Part shown: in pieces, positions 1 to 7,703 of the stretch | Layout: every line of letters begins with the position of its first letter | Numbering within the stretch: the stretch's first letter is position 1 | Assembly: GCA_913020115.1 (NCBI GenBank) | Contig: CAJWBQ010000031.1 | Span: 1-53,431, forward strand | Direction: 5' to 3' | Source: an uncultured Cellvibrionales bacterium | Lineage (GTDB): Bacteria; Pseudomonadota; Gammaproteobacteria; Pseudomonadales; Cellvibrionaceae | DNA: 53,431 nucleotides | Made by a program: the position numbers and the translations under genes | Notes under the pieces: model-generated | The model's database searches: none | Seen by the model: the letters and a program-made list of their open reading frames with translations, nothing else | What the model was told of the DNA's origin: nothing

Positions 1-324
1 TTCATCCTCCCTACTTATGGTTTTGTTTATGCGCTCACTACTTCTAGCGGTTTCCAATAGTTTTACATCTGGTTGTTCGGATTTTCGTACGTCGTAGAAA
101 AAGTATCCACATGAACTATACGTACCTTTTGTATGCATTGATTCCAGGATAGCAACTGTTTCTTGATTTAGCCCTTTTAAGCAGAAGGTCTCGATCGCTG
201 TATCGTAGCGATTCTCTGATTTTACTTGTTGCCAATACATGAATATGCAAAGCAGGAAAATGACCCAGGTGACTATTGGGAACTGCCTGAATTCGACATT
301 GATCTTGTAAGGCAGGAAAAAGAT
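1..324 (-). CDS. Rhomboid-like membrane protein, N-terminal part, runs off the left edge
   Basis: An open frame of 108 codons runs from 324 to the window edge without a stop. It begins with a short FFLPYK-type segment, then a membrane helix (FPIVTWVIFLLCIFMYW). That order resembles the N-terminus of rhomboid intramembrane serine proteases, but the catalytic Ser/His region would lie outside the window. There is no ATG, GTG or TTG near the apparent start. An AGGAG Shine-Dalgarno sits 8 bases before an ATC codon at 324-322, and an in-frame TAA lies a few codons upstream. Either ATC is the start, a CTG at 315 is used, or the gene is damaged. Coding is fairly likely; the rhomboid assignment is tentative. 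Confidence 0.5.
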   Translation of the reverse strand, partial: MFFLPYKINVEFRQFPIVTWVIFLLCIFMYWQQVKSENRYDTAIETFCLKGLNQETVAILESMHTKGTYSSCGYFFYDVRKSEQPDVKLLETARSSERINKTISREDE

Positions 325-481
325 ATTCTGTGCTCCTGTGATTTACCCCGAAAGCGACTGCCCGTTTTCTATTGTCTCTATAGCTTGCTCACTTATTTAT
401 AAGTTGACATGGATTTCAAAGTTAAACACTCTGGGCGACTAGTTAATCTGAGTAAGCTGCCGTGCATTAGACGAATCTTTT

Positions 482-841
482 TTATTGCGGAATGTCAGCC
501 GCATCGTAATAACATTGCAGCGGCATGTCCTGGACAATGATCTGACCGCTATCCATGATGAAACCAAGTTTGGTTAAGACCGATGCAAACTTCACATTAA
601 CGTTTTTATCAACGCTAACAATATCGATGACTTTAATGCTCGTAAAAGTTTCTCCCTTTTGGTTCATCTCTTTCAACAACCGCGGCGCAATACTCTCCAC
701 ACAGCTACCATAAGCTAGTGGTGGGAATAGTTCCGCCACTGCCCCCTCACGTATGCCGTGCAGTATTAATAAAGCCGTGCCCGCAACCGCTAAACCTTTA
801 AACATTTTGTTAAAATCAAAATCATCTGATTTATCCGTCAT
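482..841 (-). CDS. Small membrane-associated hypothetical protein
   Basis: Predicted protein of 119 residues with one hydrophobic segment near the N-terminus (FKGLAVAGTALLILHGI) and a soluble remainder; no family recognised. The ATG at 841 is chosen over one at 865 because AAGGAG lies directly upstream of it. It follows the 865-1263 gene by 23 bases on the same strand, so the two are probably co-transcribed. The middle of the protein (FTSIKVIDIVSVDKNVNVKFASVLTKLG) looks like alternating beta strands. No function can be inferred. Confidence 0.55.
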   Translation of the reverse strand: MTDKSDDFDFNKMFKGLAVAGTALLILHGIREGAVAELFPPLAYGSCVESIAPRLLKEMNQKGETFTSIKVIDIVSVDKNVNVKFASVLTKLGFIMDSGQIIVQDMPLQCYYDAADIPQ

Positions 842-864
842 TTTCTCCTTTTCCTGAGTAAACA

Positions 865-1263
865 TTATTTTTCTATTGCGCTGAAACAGATGAATTGAAC
901 TGCATCCTTAACCGCGCCGCCATTATCTGAAAAATCATAATAGCCCGCACGGTATGCATTGGTCCAAGCGGACTCTTTTCTGCCCCCTGTAATGATAACA
1001 AATGCCTCCTTTACGCCGTTAAAATCGAAGCGAACTCTGTCCCGGCCGTCATCTGTTTCGCCAACGTCGGCTGTAGCGAGTGTAAGATTTTTCGCTCCTA
1101 TTTGAACCTGGGCAGCGCCCCGCAGCGGATATTTGACATAAACACTCCTGGCGTCGTCATCACTCATACAAATCCAGTCCATATCGGTTTCTTTTTTTTT
1201 GCCGAGAGCAAAAGACGACGATACAATTGCTGTCAGGGTGATTCCAACTAGCATTCTTTTCAT
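865..1263 (-). CDS. Exported hypothetical protein
   Basis: Predicted protein of 132 residues with a short Sec-type signal peptide (MKRMLVGITLTAIVSSSFA). The mature domain has two cysteines, one in DWICMSDDD and one in QFICFS, that could form a disulfide in the periplasm. The RBS AAGGA precedes the ATG. It is the middle member of three small same-strand genes (1287-1496, 865-1263, 482-841). I do not recognise the family. The AARSVYVKYP-like and RVRFDFNG segments suggest a beta-rich fold. Confidence 0.6.
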   Translation of the reverse strand: MKRMLVGITLTAIVSSSFALGKKKETDMDWICMSDDDARSVYVKYPLRGAAQVQIGAKNLTLATADVGETDDGRDRVRFDFNGVKEAFVIITGGRKESAWTNAYRAGYYDFSDNGGAVKDAVQFICFSAIEK

Positions 1264-1286
1264 GGTTTTTTTCCTTAGTTAATAAA

Positions 1287-1496
1287 TTAGCGCTGAGCGG
1301 CTCGAATACCTGCCAGGATGCCCATCTGGAATGGTGTTTTTCCGAGCGGCGTAAGTGGCTCCAGCGGACACATAGGGACCATTGCCATATTGCCCTTAAT
1401 GCTTTTAAAGCCTTGGGCGAAGCCATCACAAAAAGGCGAGGCGGCACTCGCGGCGGCAGCGGTTAACAATAGAAAAATTAGTAGTGTTTTTCTCAT
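1287..1496 (-). CDS. Small exported hypothetical protein
   Basis: Predicted protein of 69 residues. It has a clear signal peptide (MRKTLLIFLLLTAAAASA) and a short mature part with two cysteines (FCDGFAQGF, VPMCPLEPL). The RBS AGAGGA lies at good spacing before the ATG at 1496. It stands just upstream of the other two small genes on the same strand, and all three look like one accessory transcript. The family is not recognised; similar small proteins with two cysteines and a GF-rich segment occur in gammaproteobacterial accessory DNA. Confidence 0.5.
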   Translation of the reverse strand: MRKTLLIFLLLTAAAASAASPFCDGFAQGFKSIKGNMAMVPMCPLEPLTPLGKTPFQMGILAGIRAAQR

Positions 1497-1562
1497 GACT
1501 ATATCCTCTTGGTTTCAATTGAGCCCCAATAAAATTGTATCAAATATCTTACATATTAATTT

Positions 1563-3068
1563 TTATGGAGTCTCTTCAAGCTCAGTTCTAATTTGTTCTC
1601 TAATAATCTTAATTGTGATGTTTGAGCTAATACCATTAGCTATCCATGTTCGCCTTTGATCTCTGAAATAATTGAGGAGCCGATCCTCGACCTCAGTGGC
1701 CAGTGAAGGATTCGCCTTGCGCAGTCTTTTCCTATCAGCAGACCTATTCTTTTGCTCGGTTGTATTTTCGCTAACTCTATTACTGTATGTGGCCCTACCA
1801 CTAGTGTCCCAAGATAACTTGTTCCATAACATATCCGTTGATACATTCACTCTTGGGTCAAGTTTAGAGACAAAATACTGAGCTGTTGGTTTATCACCAA
1901 AACAAAATACGTGCGACTTATCGTCACTGATTCGAAGAGAAACCCTTAAAGCTGCTTGGTAACGATCATAGTGATAACAAGATCTTCGTATCTCCTCTTC
2001 GCTCATCCCGTATTGATCTTTGTAGAAATTCGAAAGAAAAGGCATAGGCATCTGGGTGTGGAGGTCAATATGGTTATGCAGGTGCGTATAGTTGTTCATT
2101 CCATGAGCCTGAACAGGCAAATGCTCTCCCATTCCAGCTACTTGCTTAACGTTGGTAAACTCAGGTGTTACAACAACAGCATCACCAAGGTCTTTGTCGG
2201 CTTGGAGGCACCTCCATTCAAAGTGAATTACCAAACGCTCTATTTCATCATACCCCTCTTCGGACTTGCCACGATTAGCTTTAACTTTTGTTGTTCGCCA
2301 TTCAGCATCTTCAAGCACCCACAGTACTTCTACTGAACCACTCGTGTAATGACTTGTCTTGAGTCCCCAGTCTAGCTTCACTTGTGAGCAGCCGCTGGAC
2401 TTAATCGCGTGATACTGGAGAGTATCCTCGTGACAGGCTGCAAGCAGAGTGACACTTGAAAACTTGCTGGAAAAAGCTCTTACATCTAATGATGAGATCC
2501 ATTGGAACTTTGATTTCGCTACTGTAACTTGAACTGTCGTCAATGGATTCGACAAGTATTGCAGAAGCTTTGTTTGATCTACTGGAAGCTTATAGTCGTT
2601 GTGGTCAACATAACCTGAAGGCTTTATATCTGATTGCCTTATCTTGAACGCTATGCCTTGAGCTTCCTGCTCGGTATTGCAGTTAATTTCTCCTGCGTCA
2701 GAAATCCTGAACCCTTCGTCGATGTAAAGTGGGAGCTTGGCGTGTTGCTCTAGCTGTGAAGCAGATCGAATCAAAGACTCCGTGGTACATAGGAAAACAC
2801 AGGGATATGTCCGTGATTCACTGAGTGTGGATGTGATCTTCTGAATAATACTCTGGTAATTTGGGTCAGCAGGGCAATCAGCAATAGTCAGAACCGTGGC
2901 TACCTTCAAAGCCTCTAGCTGTGTCTCTGTTTGCTTTAGAAGAGCCTTCGTATTTGTAACATAGATAGCAGAGCTGCCAGACTTGACTAGGAACGCCATC
3001 TTGCCAATAGCCGTATAGGTTTTCCCAGACCCACAGACACCATCTACATATTGAAAGGTAGCCGTCAT
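1563..3068 (-). CDS. P-loop NTPase related to DEAD/DEAH-box helicases (mobile-element type)
   Basis: Predicted protein of 501 residues. The N-terminus carries a Walker A motif, GVCGSGKTY at about residues 10-18, and a Walker B-like YIDEG at about 115-119. Both fit superfamily 2 helicase-like ATPases. The DGVCGSGKT wording is common in poorly characterised ATPases found on plasmids and genomic islands. The C-terminal half is not recognised and contains a basic stretch (EQKNRSADRKRLRKANP) that could bind nucleic acid. No standard helicase motif VI is obvious. It stands alone on its strand with 0.6 kb of non-coding DNA upstream, then a tRNA-like att site, so I infer that it belongs to an integrated element. 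Confidence 0.7.
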   Translation of the reverse strand: MTATFQYVDGVCGSGKTYTAIGKMAFLVKSGSSAIYVTNTKALLKQTETQLEALKVATVLTIADCPADPNYQSIIQKITSTLSESRTYPCVFLCTTESLIRSASQLEQHAKLPLYIDEGFRISDAGEINCNTEQEAQGIAFKIRQSDIKPSGYVDHNDYKLPVDQTKLLQYLSNPLTTVQVTVAKSKFQWISSLDVRAFSSKFSSVTLLAACHEDTLQYHAIKSSGCSQVKLDWGLKTSHYTSGSVEVLWVLEDAEWRTTKVKANRGKSEEGYDEIERLVIHFEWRCLQADKDLGDAVVVTPEFTNVKQVAGMGEHLPVQAHGMNNYTHLHNHIDLHTQMPMPFLSNFYKDQYGMSEEEIRRSCYHYDRYQAALRVSLRISDDKSHVFCFGDKPTAQYFVSKLDPRVNVSTDMLWNKLSWDTSGRATYSNRVSENTTEQKNRSADRKRLRKANPSLATEVEDRLLNYFRDQRRTWIANGISSNITIKIIREQIRTELEETP

Positions 3069-3274
3069 TATTCCCTTATCCCACTCCTTGGTAATCCTTA
3101 GCTAAACACTACCATTAACAGGGGGTTCTTGCCTATAAGACTTATGGACAAGGGTCCCCACTTAATTCAATTTTCTCTTTCTAGCAGGGAAAATACCTTG
3201 GAAATTGAAGGGCCTCTACTTAGCAGAACCAATAAGATGGAGCAGAGATGACCTAGGGAAACTAATGATCCTTT

Positions 3275-3407
3275 CTGCTAAACAGGAAGTAAGGTGCTGG
3301 GGAAATCAAAGACCCTTCAGCTTTGAGCAGATAGCTACAAGGCATTCCTGTTATTAGTGAGACCCTATGAAACCTAAGCCCTTTTACCTGCTAAACAGGA
3401 AGTAAGG
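3275..3407. repeat. Two copies of a 20-base hairpin-forming repeat
   Basis: The sequence CTGCTAAACAGGAAGTAAGG occurs identically at 3275-3294 and 3388-3407, 113 bases apart. In each copy CTG and CAG can pair around CTAAA. In the second copy the flanks AGCCCTT and AAGGGCT extend this into a longer imperfect hairpin (about 3378-3410). The flanks differ between copies but keep CCTT/AAGG pairing, which suggests that structure matters. It could be an iteron, a recombinase arm site or an RNA structure. Confidence 0.6.
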
Positions 3408-3480
3408 GCTCCCGACTATTACCATAGGCTCCTACTTGTGCACGAAGAAACCTGCCAATGTGCGTTAAGCACCCTAACGC

Positions 3481-3498
3481 TACCCCGGGGTACCCCGG
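3481..3498. repeat. Overlapping perfect palindromes
   Basis: TACCCCGGGGTA (3481-3492) and CCGGGGTACCCCGG (3485-3498) are both perfect palindromes and overlap. The unit TACCCCGG is also directly repeated every 10 bases, about one helical turn. The block is far more GC-rich than its surroundings. It may be a protein-binding site of the element; no binder is identifiable. Confidence 0.45.
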
Positions 3499-3653
3499 TG
3501 TCCATATGCCCCACCCGCTGAATAGGCTCAACTAGGGGCCATAGGAAGCCCTGGGAAGCCGAAGGTTGACCAAAAGGTAGACCAGTTGATAGTCTGAGGG
3601 CTCATTCACGAACCCTGTGCATCAGGTTTCATGGGACTCACAGGGAGACGGAT

Positions 3654-3674
3654 AGAATCCTCTTCTGGGCACCA
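3654..3674 (+). other. tRNA 3'-end-like sequence, candidate attachment site (attR)
   Basis: The sequence AGAATCC followed by TCTTCTGGGCACCA reads as the T-loop end, T-stem 3' strand, acceptor 3' strand, discriminator A and CCA of a tRNA whose acceptor 5' strand would be GCCCAGA. The bases upstream cannot complete the T-arm or any cloverleaf. It is therefore not a tRNA gene but only its last ~20 bases. A strong terminator follows at once, as after a real tRNA gene. This is the expected residue when an element integrates at a tRNA 3' end and leaves the complete tRNA at its other side. Confidence 0.5.
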
Positions 3675-3678
3675 TATT

Positions 3679-3712
3679 AAAAAAAGGCCGTCACTTTGTG
3701 ACGGCCTTTTTT
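3679..3712. terminator. Strong bidirectional rho-independent terminator
   Basis: A perfect 9-bp stem (GGCCGTCAC 3686-3694, GTGACGGCC 3698-3706) has a TTT loop, an A-tract before it and a T-tract after it. It would end transcripts from either side: the DUF4214 gene on the minus strand and any plus-strand transcript through the tRNA-like sequence. Confidence 0.88.
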
Positions 3713-3823
3713 GTTGTCGCCTACGCATCAGAAGAATAAATACCCTCTGCGTGACGACTCCAAGCGCTTGACCCGGTACTAATACCGGAACATTTCATAG
3801 AGCACTTCTACACGACGCTCAAG

Positions 3824-5035
3824 TTAAGCCATATCAAAAATTAGCTCACCACCAAACGCAGACATAGTCGTACCAACGATTTCAATATCAATAGAAGGCC
3901 CCTGCCCGAGATTATCAGACAGCCCCCAATCGCCATTGGCATCCGATGTAATCGTTAAAATTGACAACATCCCCGTGTTTTCATCCCAACTGTAAGTGCC
4001 CGTTTCAGACCCTGTGTAGCCTGATGGGTTGTCTGAATCCGATATCAAGGTTGGGCCGTCTGTAACACTGGAACCACCGGTTTCCCAATGAGAGTAGGTG
4101 CCGTCAGCATTGAACGAAAAGATAATGTTATCGTCTGGGTCAGACGCATTCGCCAAGTGCCAATTACCCACAATCGCCTGCACTTCAGTATCTGACTGAG
4201 CCGCCACAAACGGCATACCATTCAAGCTAAGAGTGTCACCGTCCACATGAACGGTTATCACTTCAGATCCCGAGTCCGACGCGCCCCAATCACCATTGGT
4301 GTCAGATGTCACGGTCAAAAAACTAACTACCCCAGTAGTTGCATCCCAAGAATAAGTTCCGGTTTCAGTTCCTGGAAACCCTGATGGGTCAACATCTTCA
4401 ATGACTTGGGTCTCCCAATGGGTGTAAGTTCCATCTTCATTAAAGGTAAAGGTAATAGCAGTCCCGGGCTCCGCATCAACCAAATTCCAAACACCTACAA
4501 TTGCGGGAACCTCTGGCTCTGGTTCTGGCTCTTCAGTCACGTAGTTGCTCAAAGCCGTACTCAGGCTTTCAGCCGTTGCAGTAATCAAAGCCATGGTATC
4601 TGACAGCAAAGTCAGGCCAGACGCATTGTAATCGTCATCTGTAGCAAAGCTGTTGGTCACTTGAACCGAGAAGTCGACCTTATTGTCAATAATAAGAAGG
4701 TCGTCACCTGACGCGCCTTCGACAATAGTCAGTAGGGCCTCACCAGGCGTTAGCTCACCACTGTCGATACGACCAGCCCAATAATCCCGCCCGCCGTCAT
4801 CTGGAGTGCGCCCGAAGGACTGGTCATAAACCAAGACAATTAAATCTGCAGTTGATACACCCTCATACAAAGCAGACGCTTCAGGCGAATTGGCAAAAGA
4901 GTTTATCAGTGTGTTTAAACTTTCACCTCCATCCAAGCGATTGGCCCAGTATTCGACACCACCGGGATCTCCCGGCCTGTTGTAATACGCGATGTATGAG
5001 CGCTGCACTTGTAATACTGATGCTGTTGTTGCCAT
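3824..5035 (-). CDS. DUF4214 protein with two tandem C-terminal beta domains
   Basis: Predicted protein of 403 residues. Residues ~8-130 form a DUF4214-type helical domain with two repeated units (YIAYYNRPGDPGGVEYW and VYDQSFGRTPDDGGRDYW). Such domains are common in large secreted surface proteins. After an acidic-proline linker (EEPEPEPEVP, 168-177) come two homologous lipocalin-like domains, about 178-280 and 287-403. Both start AIVGxWxL, both contain FxxDGTYxHWET, and both repeat GTETGTYSWD and TSDxNGDWG. There is no N-terminal signal peptide, so export would have to be by a C-terminal signal or type I route, or the protein is cytoplasmic. RBS AAGGGA precedes the ATG. A shorter DUF4214 paralogue with a signal peptide lies at 13957-14589. 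Confidence 0.8.
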   Translation of the reverse strand: MATTASVLQVQRSYIAYYNRPGDPGGVEYWANRLDGGESLNTLINSFANSPEASALYEGVSTADLIVLVYDQSFGRTPDDGGRDYWAGRIDSGELTPGEALLTIVEGASGDDLLIIDNKVDFSVQVTNSFATDDDYNASGLTLLSDTMALITATAESLSTALSNYVTEEPEPEPEVPAIVGVWNLVDAEPGTAITFTFNEDGTYTHWETQVIEDVDPSGFPGTETGTYSWDATTGVVSFLTVTSDTNGDWGASDSGSEVITVHVDGDTLSLNGMPFVAAQSDTEVQAIVGNWHLANASDPDDNIIFSFNADGTYSHWETGGSSVTDGPTLISDSDNPSGYTGSETGTYSWDENTGMLSILTITSDANGDWGLSDNLGQGPSIDIEIVGTTMSAFGGELIFDMA

Positions 5036-5229
5036 TTAAAGATCCCTTTTCTTCGTTATAAAATAAATTTAAAACAGTTTCCTGTCGTACCGCATATAGA
5101 TATTGGCCTACGACAGAAGTAGTAAAACCAACACGCTAAACAATAATCCTACCACACCCGCTTTACAGTACTAGTCAAACATTTACATTAAATGTTAACC
5201 CGCGCACGAATCAATGCAGCTCAATCACC

Positions 5230-6867
5230 CTAGGGCTTTCGAGGCTCTTCGAGCAATGACTTAAGAACCCCAAGTGTCATAATTATTATCACCACACTCA
5301 GAGGAAGTGCCGCCGCAAGGTTCGCGGTTTGCAGCGCGCTTAGGCCACCTGCCACCAGTAATGTTGCCGCAACAAAACCAATCATTACCCCCCAAAAAAC
5401 ACAAAACGTTTTTGGCGGCTCCTGATTGCCCAGCGAGAGAATTGTGGTTAATACCAGCGTGCCAGAATCTGAACTGGTGATGAACCACCCCATTAACAGC
5501 ATAACCATCATGGCGGAAACGATCCAAGCTAAAGAACCATCGCCAAAAACACCATCGGAACTCGCAAACAGTGCGGCAGGTAAGTTCCAATCATTGACCA
5601 AATCGATAATTCCAGCCGTACCCACACCGCCACTGGCATTCAATTCTTGATATAAGGCAGAGCCTCCAAAAATTCCCAACCAAAGGAAAATGATCAAGGT
5701 TGGCACCAACATCACACCAATAACAAATTCACGCAGGGTTCGACCGCGGGAAATACGAGCGATAAATAAGCCCACAAAGGGCGCCCATGCCAACCACCAC
5801 CCCCAGTAAAAAACGGTCCAATTGTTCTGCCAACGAGCCGGCGCTTCCTCTTTCGGAAACCAAAGCCCCATCTGTATAAAGTTCGCCGCATAATCCGCCA
5901 AAGATGCGGACATTACATTCACCAACCAAGTCGTGGGACCCACAAACAAGAATAAGGCAACCACTAGAACGGAAATGATTATGTTCCATTGAGAAATGAT
6001 CTTGATGCCGCGATTAACACCCGACAGCGCAGATAATATTGAAATTATAGAGATCAGCAAAATAAGTGTCAGCTGAGTACTTAAGCCGGGGTCAATGCCA
6101 ACAAGCCTCTCTAAGCCCACAGACATTTGGCTCACCCCCAAGCCGAGCGAGGTGGCAATACCAAACACACAGCCCAACACGCCAAAGAGATCTACAGCAT
6201 GGCCGATAGGGCCGTAGATACGATCACCTATAAATGGGTACAAAGCCGAGCGCAAAGCCAGTGGCAATTTTTTTCGATAGGCAAAATAGGCCAGCGACAG
6301 GCCAACAATGACATACACCGCCCAGCCGTGCAGCCCCCAGTGGAAAAAAGTCACTCGCAGCGCATCCACGGCTCGGTCGTGGCCAATGGCCGTGGCACCA
6401 GCGGCATCGGCAAAGGGGTTGTTGGGATAGCCGAAGCTTGCGCTATTGTCTAAGTAGAATATGGGCTCGGCGACCCCAAAAAACAAAATACCGATACCGA
6501 TACCTGCGGAGAACAGCATCGAAAACCAAGAAAAATTACTGAATTCAGGACGACTGTCGTCATCACCTAAACGCAAGCGGCCATAAGGGCTGACCACTAT
6601 AAAACCGCACACCGCCATCAGAAAAATGATGGTAAGCATGTAATACCAACCAAAGGTTAATTCAATCCAAAGTCTTGCAGCACCAAACACCAATCCGGCC
6701 AGTTCAGTGTTCAAGGCCGTAAAAAGAACAAATCCCAGCACCAGAACAGCCGCTGCTATTGTCATGCCTTTGTGCATGCCTTTAAAAAGCCCATTGGGCG
6801 CAAGAAGATCTATGTCAATTGCGGTGGCCTTTACTGGCTTAGCCATGGCCTGTGAGCTAGACGGCAT
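5230..6867 (-). CDS. BCCT-family betaine/choline/carnitine transporter
   Basis: Predicted protein of 545 residues with about 12 membrane helices, the usual size and topology for BCCT carriers. These move quaternary ammonium compounds (glycine betaine, choline, carnitine, DMSP), mostly with Na+ or H+. The family signature region is present as YWGWWLAWAPFVGLFIARIS (about 350-370), and the conserved GIGILFFGVAEPIF segment lies in helix 3. The N-terminal tail is short and there is no long C-terminal osmosensing domain. The start is supported by GGAG upstream. The substrate cannot be told from the sequence, and no betaine-catabolic genes are adjacent. Confidence 0.9.
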   Translation of the reverse strand: MPSSSQAMAKPVKATAIDIDLLAPNGLFKGMHKGMTIAAAVLVLGFVLFTALNTELAGLVFGAARLWIELTFGWYYMLTIIFLMAVCGFIVVSPYGRLRLGDDDSRPEFSNFSWFSMLFSAGIGIGILFFGVAEPIFYLDNSASFGYPNNPFADAAGATAIGHDRAVDALRVTFFHWGLHGWAVYVIVGLSLAYFAYRKKLPLALRSALYPFIGDRIYGPIGHAVDLFGVLGCVFGIATSLGLGVSQMSVGLERLVGIDPGLSTQLTLILLISIISILSALSGVNRGIKIISQWNIIISVLVVALFLFVGPTTWLVNVMSASLADYAANFIQMGLWFPKEEAPARWQNNWTVFYWGWWLAWAPFVGLFIARISRGRTLREFVIGVMLVPTLIIFLWLGIFGGSALYQELNASGGVGTAGIIDLVNDWNLPAALFASSDGVFGDGSLAWIVSAMMVMLLMGWFITSSDSGTLVLTTILSLGNQEPPKTFCVFWGVMIGFVAATLLVAGGLSALQTANLAAALPLSVVIIIMTLGVLKSLLEEPRKP

Positions 6868-7001
6868 GTACTGCTTCTCCCGGTTTTATTATTATGAACT
6901 GCAGGGGATCTTAACGCTTAACGCCCTTTTCTTCGCGGTATTCTTTAAACATCTGCATAAGCTAGGGGCCGACTCCAATTGAGGCCTACCCAAGGCTTTT
7001 G

Positions 7002-7074
7002 ATCAATCTACAGAGATAAAAAGCGCGCCGCTTGTCATAAAGCGACGTCTTTTTGACTAAGCCCGTAGATTGAT
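7002..7074. repeat. 73-base rod-like inverted-repeat structure
   Basis: A perfect 10-bp outer stem (ATCAATCTAC 7002-7011, GTAGATTGAT 7065-7074) encloses a second stem AAAAAG/CTTTTT and an inner CGCTT/AAGCG hairpin. All three stems nest in one imperfect rod. It lies in the divergent gap and could be a small RNA, a transcription stop or a mobile palindromic repeat. Confidence 0.5.
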
Positions 7075-7163
7075 GGCGCCATAGAACGACAAAGCGCTTG
7101 ATCAATATCGACAGAAAACTTGCCCATTATTAACTTCTGCGACTCTTTACTCAGCGAATGCCT

Positions 7164-7169
7164 TATAAT
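7164..7169 (+). promoter_or_regulatory. Candidate -10 element for the DUF3127 gene
   Basis: A perfect TATAAT lies 66 bases upstream of the start codon of the 7235 gene. The -35 region is weak, with no clear TTGACA at 16-18 bases, so the assignment rests on the -10 hexamer alone. Confidence 0.4.
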
Positions 7170-7234
7170 CGCGCCCAGAATTGCTCACATCTATGCCCTA
7201 AGCAGGTCACACATAAATCATCAAGGACACATCA

Positions 7235-7627
7235 ATGTCAAAAAGTTTTGAAGCCCAAGGCTCAATACACTCTATCGGCGACACCACTGAATATGGGAAC
7301 AATGGCTTTACCAAGCGTGAATTCGTCATCATGCTGAGCGGTGAAGGCGAAAACAGCGCTTACCCGAACTATGTGGCACTGGAGTTGATTAAAGATAAAT
7401 GCGCCTTAATGGACGCCTACAATATCGGCGACGAAGTACAGGTTCATTTCAATCTTTCTGGGCGACTCTGGACACCTGCAGGCAAACCTGAGAAATGCTT
7501 CACAAGCCTGCAAGCTTGGCGAATTGAGACCTTGGGTGCTGGGAACAATGAGCAGGTGCCACCTGGCTATGATAGTGCCCCCTACCCACCCAGCGGCGAC
7601 GATGGGTACGACGACATACCGTTTTAA
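7235..7627 (+). CDS. DUF3127-family OB-fold-like protein with an SSB-type acidic tail
   Basis: Predicted protein of 130 residues. Residues ~4-100 match the DUF3127 pattern: FEAQGSIHSIGDT at the start, TKREFVIML, then NYVALELIKDKCALMD and GDEVQVHFNLSGRLW. It is a small beta-rich domain resembling OB-fold single-stranded-DNA-binding proteins. After a proline/glycine-rich linker (PPGYDSAPYPPSGDDG) the protein ends in YDDIPF, the acidic-hydrophobic tip by which SSB recruits repair and replication proteins. RBS AAGGA precedes the ATG. This suggests a nucleic-acid role, but no function has been shown for the family as far as I know. Confidence 0.8.
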   Translation: MSKSFEAQGSIHSIGDTTEYGNNGFTKREFVIMLSGEGENSAYPNYVALELIKDKCALMDAYNIGDEVQVHFNLSGRLWTPAGKPEKCFTSLQAWRIETLGAGNNEQVPPGYDSAPYPPSGDDGYDDIPF

Positions 7628-7703
7628 GTTAAACCACTTTTAGCTCAGCGCTAAACCCCGAAATACCGAAGGCCATCTGCAAGCTGCAATGGCCCTGTGC
7701 ATG

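Larger units (their letters stand above)
3069..3653. other. Non-coding block at the end of an integrated element, rich in hairpins and palindromes
   Basis: No credible gene is seen in this 585-base stretch. It contains a 20-base direct repeat able to form hairpins (3275-3294 and 3388-3407), a TTCAATTT/AAATTGAA inverted repeat around 3168-3212, overlapping perfect palindromes at 3481-3498, and a CCCTGTG/CACAGGG inverted repeat near 3613-3646. Such density of dyad symmetry suits a recombinase, transfer or regulatory region. The adjacent tRNA-like 3' end supports that reading. The function is inferred. Confidence 0.5.
6868..7234. other. Divergent intergenic region with a structured element and a promoter
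   Basis: This 367-base gap separates the minus-strand BCCT gene from the plus-strand DUF3127 gene. It holds the inverted-repeat structure at 7002-7074 and a TATAAT box at 7164-7169. I see no gene in it; short plus-strand frames overlapping the BCCT start look like chance. Confidence 0.6.

Noticed and set aside
1318..1659. Plus-strand frame opposite the small exported genes
   Set aside because: It is the complement of a well-supported exported protein and its flank, with no RBS and a leucine-rich chance composition.
3580..3674. A complete tRNA gene ending at the CCA (3674)
   Set aside because: The T-stem, anticodon arm and acceptor 5' strand cannot be formed from the bases upstream. Only the last ~20 bases look like tRNA, so I treat it as an att remnant.
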